Shown here one piece after another: positions 59,310 through 64,000 of a stretch of DNA of 64,000 nucleotides. How positions within the stretch are numbered: the stretch's first letter is position 1; each line of letters begins with the position of its first letter. The notes beneath the pieces are model-generated. The model was not told the DNA's origin. It ran no database searches and saw only the letters and a program-made list of their open reading frames with translations. The translations under genes and the position numbers were made by a program. Origin of the DNA: Taxillus chinensis (taxonomy: Eukaryota; Streptophyta; Magnoliopsida; Santalales; Loranthaceae); NCBI GenBank assembly GCA_023512835.1, contig CM042086.1, forward strand, positions 7,976,299 to 8,040,298. Direction: 5' to 3'.

Positions 59310-61078
59310 TATAATGAAGAGTTGGCAACATTACCTTTTGGGGGGAGAAGTTCGTAGTGTTTTCTCGATCACAAGAGCCTCAGACATCTTTACTCGAAGG
59401 ACTTGAATTTGAGGCGAGAGGAGATGGGTGGAGTATTTGCGGACCTTTGACTTTACTCTTGCCTATACCCTGGGCAAGGGTAATGTTGTGGGCGACGCGT
59501 TGAGTAGAAAGGGGAAAGCCGAGGTGGCCGTGAGAGAGTGGAAGGCGATGGAGCAGTTGGCGATGTTGCGGTTGCGGCTTGTTATTCGTGATGGTGGGAC
59601 GATCCTGAGTCCTTTGGTGGTTGTGCCTGAGTTGTACCAGGCGCGTCCGGGAGGGACGATTGGGTGACATTGAGTGTGAGGTTCTCCGTGCCCGTATTGA
59701 GGCTGGTGAGCTATCCGAGGGCCGGAAGAGGGTCCTGAGCATGAGTTGTCTTTTCAGGGGCGGTTAGTAGTAGCTTCTTCTCTCGGGGATGAGGTGATGC
59801 GGGAGTTTCACCGATCCTAGAGTTCTTGTGCATCCAGGGGGTATGAAGATGTACCATGCGCTTCGGGGACATTTTTGGTGGCCTGGGATGAAACGCGATG
59901 TGGTGCCTTCGTTTCGCGGTGCCTCACGTGTCGGCAGGTGAAGGCCGAGCATCGGCGGCCGGCGGGCATGTTACAGGCATTGCCCATAGCGGAGTGGAAG
60001 TGGGACCACATAGCGATGGATTTTGTGACTGGCCTTCCACCCACCTTAGGGAGGAAAGATATGATTTGGGTGATTGTGGATCGACTCACCAAGTCGGCCC
60101 ATTTCCTTCTTGTTCGCGAGCGGGACTCCATTGGGACCTTGAGTCGGCTATACATGAACGAGATCGTGAGACCGCATGGCGTACCATCATCGGTTGTCTC
60201 GACCGGGATTCGAGGTTCACTTCCCATTTTTGGGCAGGTTTACAAGAGGCTATGGGACCAAACTTCACTTGAGTACAACCTTTCACCCTGAGACCGACGG
60301 CCGGACAGAGAGGACGAATCGGACTTTGGAGGACATGTTACGGGCCCGTGTGTTAGATTTTGGGGGTTCGTGGGAAACTCATCTTCCTTTGGTGGAGTTT
60401 GCCTACAATAACGATTATCAGGCATCCATTGGGATGGCTCCTTTTGAGGCGTTGTATGGGCGGCCATGTCGATCACCTTTGTGTTGGACCAAAGTGGGGG
60501 AGACGCTCTCTTGGGACCACGAGATGGTTCAAGAGGCTACCGAGAAGGTTAAGTTGATTCGTCGGCGGTTGTTATCGGCTCGAGTCGGCAGAAATCTTAT
60601 GCGGATCGCCGGCGGCGACCTTTGGAGTTTTCTGTTGGTGATCATGTGTTCCTTCGTGTCTCTCCACGTCGTGGACATCGACGGTTTGGGCGAGGTTCCA
60701 AGCTATCTCCCCGGTTTATTGGTCCTTTTGAGGTTCGACTCGTGTGGGGCCGGTGGCTTACCGGTTAGCTTTGCCATCGCGGCCGAGTAGGGTGCACAAT
60801 GTATTCCACGTGTCCCGGTTGCCGGAAGTATCACCCTGACCCCACCCATGTGATCGATTGGGGGACATTGGATGTTGAGGATGACAAGTCCATTGTTGAG
60901 GCCCCTATCCGGTATACTCGACCGGCGGGAGAAACTTTTGCGTGGTCGTGCTTATTCCTTTGGTTCGCGTCTTGTGGGGCAGACCGTGGCATTGAGGAGG
61001 AGACTTGGGAGCATGAGTCCTTGATGCGAGAGCAGCATCCCGAGTTGTTCGCGGATGAACAATCTTAAGAGTGGGAGG
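59310..61078 (+). mobile_element. 5'-truncated Ty3/Gypsy polyprotein remnant (RNase H end, integrase, chromodomain-like end)
   Basis: On plus, the remnant begins inside RNase H: GGEKFVVFSDHKSLRHLY near 59335, then EYLRTFDFTLAYTLGKGNVV and GDALSRKG at 59428-59510. It continues through an integrase with HALRGHFWWPGMKRDV near 59860, WDHIAMDFVTGLP near 60003 and WVIVDRLTKSAHFLLVRE near 60067. Then come [20 protein letters not shown] near 60280 and [20 protein letters not shown] near 60400, and a late VFHVSRLPE…WEHESLMREQHPELF end near 60815-61050. At least five frame changes are needed, so it is dead. Gag, protease and RT are missing on the left. A polypurine tract AAGAGTGGGAGG (61067-61078) closes the internal region. 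Confidence 0.85.
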
Positions 61079-62120
61079 TGGCTGTTGGCCAAGGGATAGT
61101 GATGTGTTTTCGTAAGAGATGAGCGCAAGAGGGGACTTCCGGGAGGTGCATGTGACAAGTGATAACGTGCATTTATGCCTTAGGAAGATGCTATGCATAT
61201 ACATGCGGTTTTAAGGCTGTTTTAGTAGATTTTGGAGCTCACTTTTGATATAGTAGATGGCCTCAAACAATTGGCGTGCAAGAACAAAAGTTTCTTAGAA
61301 TGAGGTCCTCTACCTACCACAGAAATTTCAGAGCATTTGGAGCTGCACGTGAATTCACCCATTTCACGTGCAAGCATATTTTTGCTTCTCAGGCCTCTAC
61401 AAAATGCAAGGAGGCTTGGGGTAAAGTTTGAGTGCTTTTTTGAGCTGCACGCCAATTGGGGAATCGGCGTTCAAATTGGCGTGCGGACATATTTTTGCAT
61501 GGTTACCTTGGTTTTGTGATTCTAAACATCTTTTCCCAAAGGGGTATGTTGGAATTGTGGATATTTTGTCGTGTATGGGTGCGGAAAGGTTACAACTTGT
61601 GTAATCAAAACAACGTCGTTTTGATCTTTGGGATTCACTTAATCAAAACTACGTCGTTTTGATGTTGTCTTGTCTATTTAAGGAGGAGAAGCCCTCTGTT
61701 TTAGGTTTAGGGTTCTCTTCAGCCACTACGGCCGTCGTGAGAGAGAGAGAGAGAGAGCTGAGAGAGAGGAAAGGGGGAGCTGCTGGTTCTTGCCGGAGCA
61801 TCTTGCGTGGGGAGGACGGCGTTTAGCGCGGGAGCAAGGAAGATCTGCTTTAAGGTAGGGGTTCTGTTCTTCCTAAATCCTCCTCTGTTCTAGGGTTATA
61901 GGGCGGATTATGGATTATACCTGTTTATATATATATGTAATCCATATAGGTGTGATCTCCTATATGGATGTTGGCCTTCGATGGCGATTGTTAATGTATT
62001 TTGGTGTTGGATGGTGAGTACATATTAAGTGTTTGATAAAATGCCTGTGTGAATATGCCTAGTATGTGTTTGATAAGATGCCTGTGTGGTGGGTTTGTGG
62101 GTTTGTGAATGTGTCATCAC
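61079..62120 (+). repeat. 3' LTR of the Ty3/Gypsy remnant (right border uncertain)
   Basis: Starts TGGCTGTTGGCC directly after the polypurine tract. It has two near-identical 22-base palindromes ATCAAAACWACGTCGTTTTG+AT at 61604-61625 and 61642-61663, a TATA-like CTATTTAAGG at 61674-61683, and a leader-like GTTTTAGGTTTAGGGTTCTC with a (GA)n run (61739-61758) after it. This is the U3-TATA-R order of an LTR promoter. With no 5' LTR in the window for comparison, the right end is a guess. Confidence 0.55.
61604..61663. promoter_or_regulatory. Duplicated ACGT-core palindromes in LTR U3
   Basis: Two 22-base copies, ATCAAAAC-W-ACGTC-GTTTTGAT, begin 38 bases apart and end 11 bases before the TATA-like box. 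Each is an inverted repeat of ATCAAAAC around an ACGT core, the core bound by plant bZIP factors. A role as retrotransposon promoter elements is inferred. Confidence 0.5.
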
Positions 62121-64000
62121 TGGTTTTCGTCCGGGCCCTTTTGGGGTGAGCTCAAACTAAACCAATGGCGAGAAAAATTAGAGTCGCCACCAACCGTTTT
62201 TTGGGGTACGGTTGGATACCCTCTACTTTGAGTAGTTTAAAGTGTGTGGTCTGCGTTATCGAGAGATGGGTTCGGGAGTTGGTTACATGTAGGGAAGGAT
62301 TAGCACCCCTACGGCGCCCTTTCGATGATCTAATTTAGGAGGAGGAGGTTTCTATTTTATTTGTCTTCTTGTGCTTTGGGCTAAATTTCCTAAAAAGTCT
62401 ATGACTTTTATTTGGCTAAGTTATTTGTCAAAGTTATGGTTAAAATTGATTTACCCTAAATTTCTAAAGGGAATCCTAAAAGTTTTTGGGTTTTTGTTTG
62501 AAGTGGGGAATGGGATCCTATGGGTTTGTTTTGGTTTTTTTTGGTTTTATTGAAGAAATTGAGGTCCTAGAAAATGATTTTTTTTTTTTTTATTTTTTCC
62601 TTTTTTGGTTTTTCTTGGGTTAGAAAACATATATTTTTTTTGTTTTTGTTTTATTTTTTGTTGTTTTTTTTTTGTCTTTTTTTTGTTTTGTTCTTCTTTT
62701 TTTTGGTTTTAGAAATTGAAATACTAATTTTGGTTTTCTTCTATTTTTTTTTTTGGCTTTAAAACATGAAAACGTTTTTTTTTGTTTGTTTTTGTTTTTT
62801 TTTTTAAGGAGACATTTTGAACACATGTTGAAAACTTTTTTATAGAAAAACATCTTATAGAAGACATTTTGAAAAAAAAAAATGTGGAAAATATTTTTGT
62901 CATTATTATTATTTTTTGCAAACCCGAAATCTTAAATCAAAGCCATGAACACATGCATTAAAATAAAAAGACAACGTGGAGTGTGTGCTTATGACATCCA
63001 CAAAAGAAATGATAAAAACACTCTCTTTTTTTTCTCTTTTTCATCTCCTCCCTTTTGATGCCTCTTTTCGCACTCTCTTCTTCTTCTTTTTTTACTACTA
63101 CTCTTTACATATTACAAGATACAAAATATGCGGCAAAGAAAAAAAAAATGAACTATAAGGGAAATACAACACGGAACAACAACTAAAAAAGAAAGAAAAT
63201 ATACAGGAAAAGACTAAGTATTACATCTAATATAAAGACAAATAAGTTAAGAAATAATAAAGGACAGAAATCAATTAGAACCGACTTTTAGAGCTTCGAA
63301 CTCCGGATCTTGTTTGGATCCTTGTCTGCACCAACGGCCACCGAGCTCCAATCACGCAGATGGCAAAAATTAGTTGGGATTTTGATTTGGAGATTGCGGT
63401 GATGTGTGGAGATGAGGGAAGATGACAAAAGAGAATTTTTGGGTTCGGGTAAAACGTGGAAAGGAGGATGATGTATATTTTGGATTCAGTTTTTTTTTTG
63501 GGCTGGAATCGAAGAGAACGGGTATAAGATGTAAGGAATAGGAAATAAAGAAACTATTGCTTTTGTTTTGATGGAAACACAGGAAGAGAAAGAAAAAAGG
63601 CAGAACTGGAATCGTTTTATTTTGGTGTTTTTTTTTGTTCTGGGTAAAAGAGTCGTAACAAGGTGTCAGGGAAAAGGGATTTGGAAAGACTTGGGGCTAA
63701 ACTCTTTTCCCTCTCTCTGCCGAACCTCTTCGTTCTCTCGTATCTTTTTGGTTGAACTCTCTTCTCTTTTTTTTTTTTTGCTTTTCGTCGGACCCTTTTG
63801 TTTCTCTCAACTCTGCCTTTTTTTTGGGATGAGGAATGGTAGCAGGTTTTTTCCAATGAAGATGGCTATCTCCCTCCTTTTTTTTCCACGAACAGGGCTT
63901 TCTTTCTCTTTTTTCTCTGGAACGAAGGTGGGGTGTAATAATGGTAGCAGGTTTTTTCAACGATAAGGGGGTCTCTCGTGTCTCGCGTGGACAGGAGCCT
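62121..64000. repeat. Retrotransposon-derived and T-rich low-complexity sequence, no gene
   Basis: A block at about 62175-62330 (AGAGTCGCCACCAACCG, GGGTACGGTTGG, GGTTACATGTAGGGAAGG then TTAGCACCC) matches, from memory, a motif set found in LTRs of large plant Ty3/Gypsy (Tat/Ogre-like) elements. It is followed by long T-rich tracts (62570-62810), mixed sequence (63290-63420) and again T-rich DNA to the end. Open frames here (62574-62762, 63568-63966 and their antisense partners) are low-complexity phenylalanine/lysine strings. I see no coding gene. Confidence 0.45.

Noticed and set aside
59817..60476. Minus-strand frames across the Gypsy integrase
   Set aside because: Plus strand gives integrase motifs in the proper order; the minus frames are shadows.
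62574..62921. Phe-rich (plus) and Lys-rich (minus) frames
   Set aside because: Translations of T-rich low-complexity DNA.

Overview
The window is nuclear DNA from a flowering plant. Its genes have many GT-AG introns, the AT-rich spacers are full of plant-type transposable elements, and the proteins are plant families: UBP12/13, KIN-12 kinesin, OEP61/TPR7 and the plant form of SDHAF4. The protein sequences look like a eudicot, plausibly a woody one, but I cannot name a species. There are no bacterial operons, CRISPR arrays or prophages. I found no clear new biological system. The useful material is precise gene structures with unusual splice sites, several well-bounded transposons inside introns, and one unlabelled pseudogene.

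Layout from left to right: (1) 1-1251, minus strand: the 5' part of a CCHC zinc-knuckle protein gene that runs off the left edge. (2) 1.3-6.6 kb: AT-rich spacer with repeats and a SINE-like sequence. (3) 6843-30346, plus strand: a complete 32-exon UBP12/UBP13-type deubiquitinase gene. It is spread over 23.5 kb by insertions in introns 2, 8, 11 and 15: a LINE tail, MITEs, an antisense Copia remnant, LINE reverse-transcriptase debris, a short LTR element and a hAT-like element with an exact 8-bp target duplication. (4) 31.0-32.3 kb: a SINE-like sequence and a broken DUF868 pseudogene. (5) 32781-33110, minus: SDHAF4, a mitochondrial assembly factor for succinate dehydrogenase. (6) 34.4-34.8 kb: a Harbinger-like MITE. 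(7) 35350-42021, plus: a KIN-12 kinesin gene of 15 exons. (8) 43308-46403, minus: the intronless EFL1 GTPase gene for late 60S ribosome maturation. (9) 46.4-49.5 kb: AT-rich spacer. (10) 49503-58415, plus: OEP61/TPR7, an 11-exon gene for a tail-anchored TPR co-chaperone receptor, with several MITEs in its last intron. (11) 59.3 kb to the end: a decayed, 5'-truncated Ty3/Gypsy element with its 3' LTR start, then T-rich sequence that looks like LTR-retrotransposon debris.

The genes are unrelated housekeeping functions and are not co-transcribed. They cover RNA processing, ubiquitin removal, mitochondrial complex II assembly, cytokinesis, ribosome maturation and chaperone docking. Zinc-knuckle/UBP12, SDHAF4/KIN-12 and EFL1/OEP61 are head-to-head pairs; UBP12/SDHAF4 and KIN-12/EFL1 are tail-to-tail. 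Exon boundaries were read by eye from reading frame, splice signals and family knowledge. The UBP12 model gives exactly 1116 codons plus stop, which supports it strongly.
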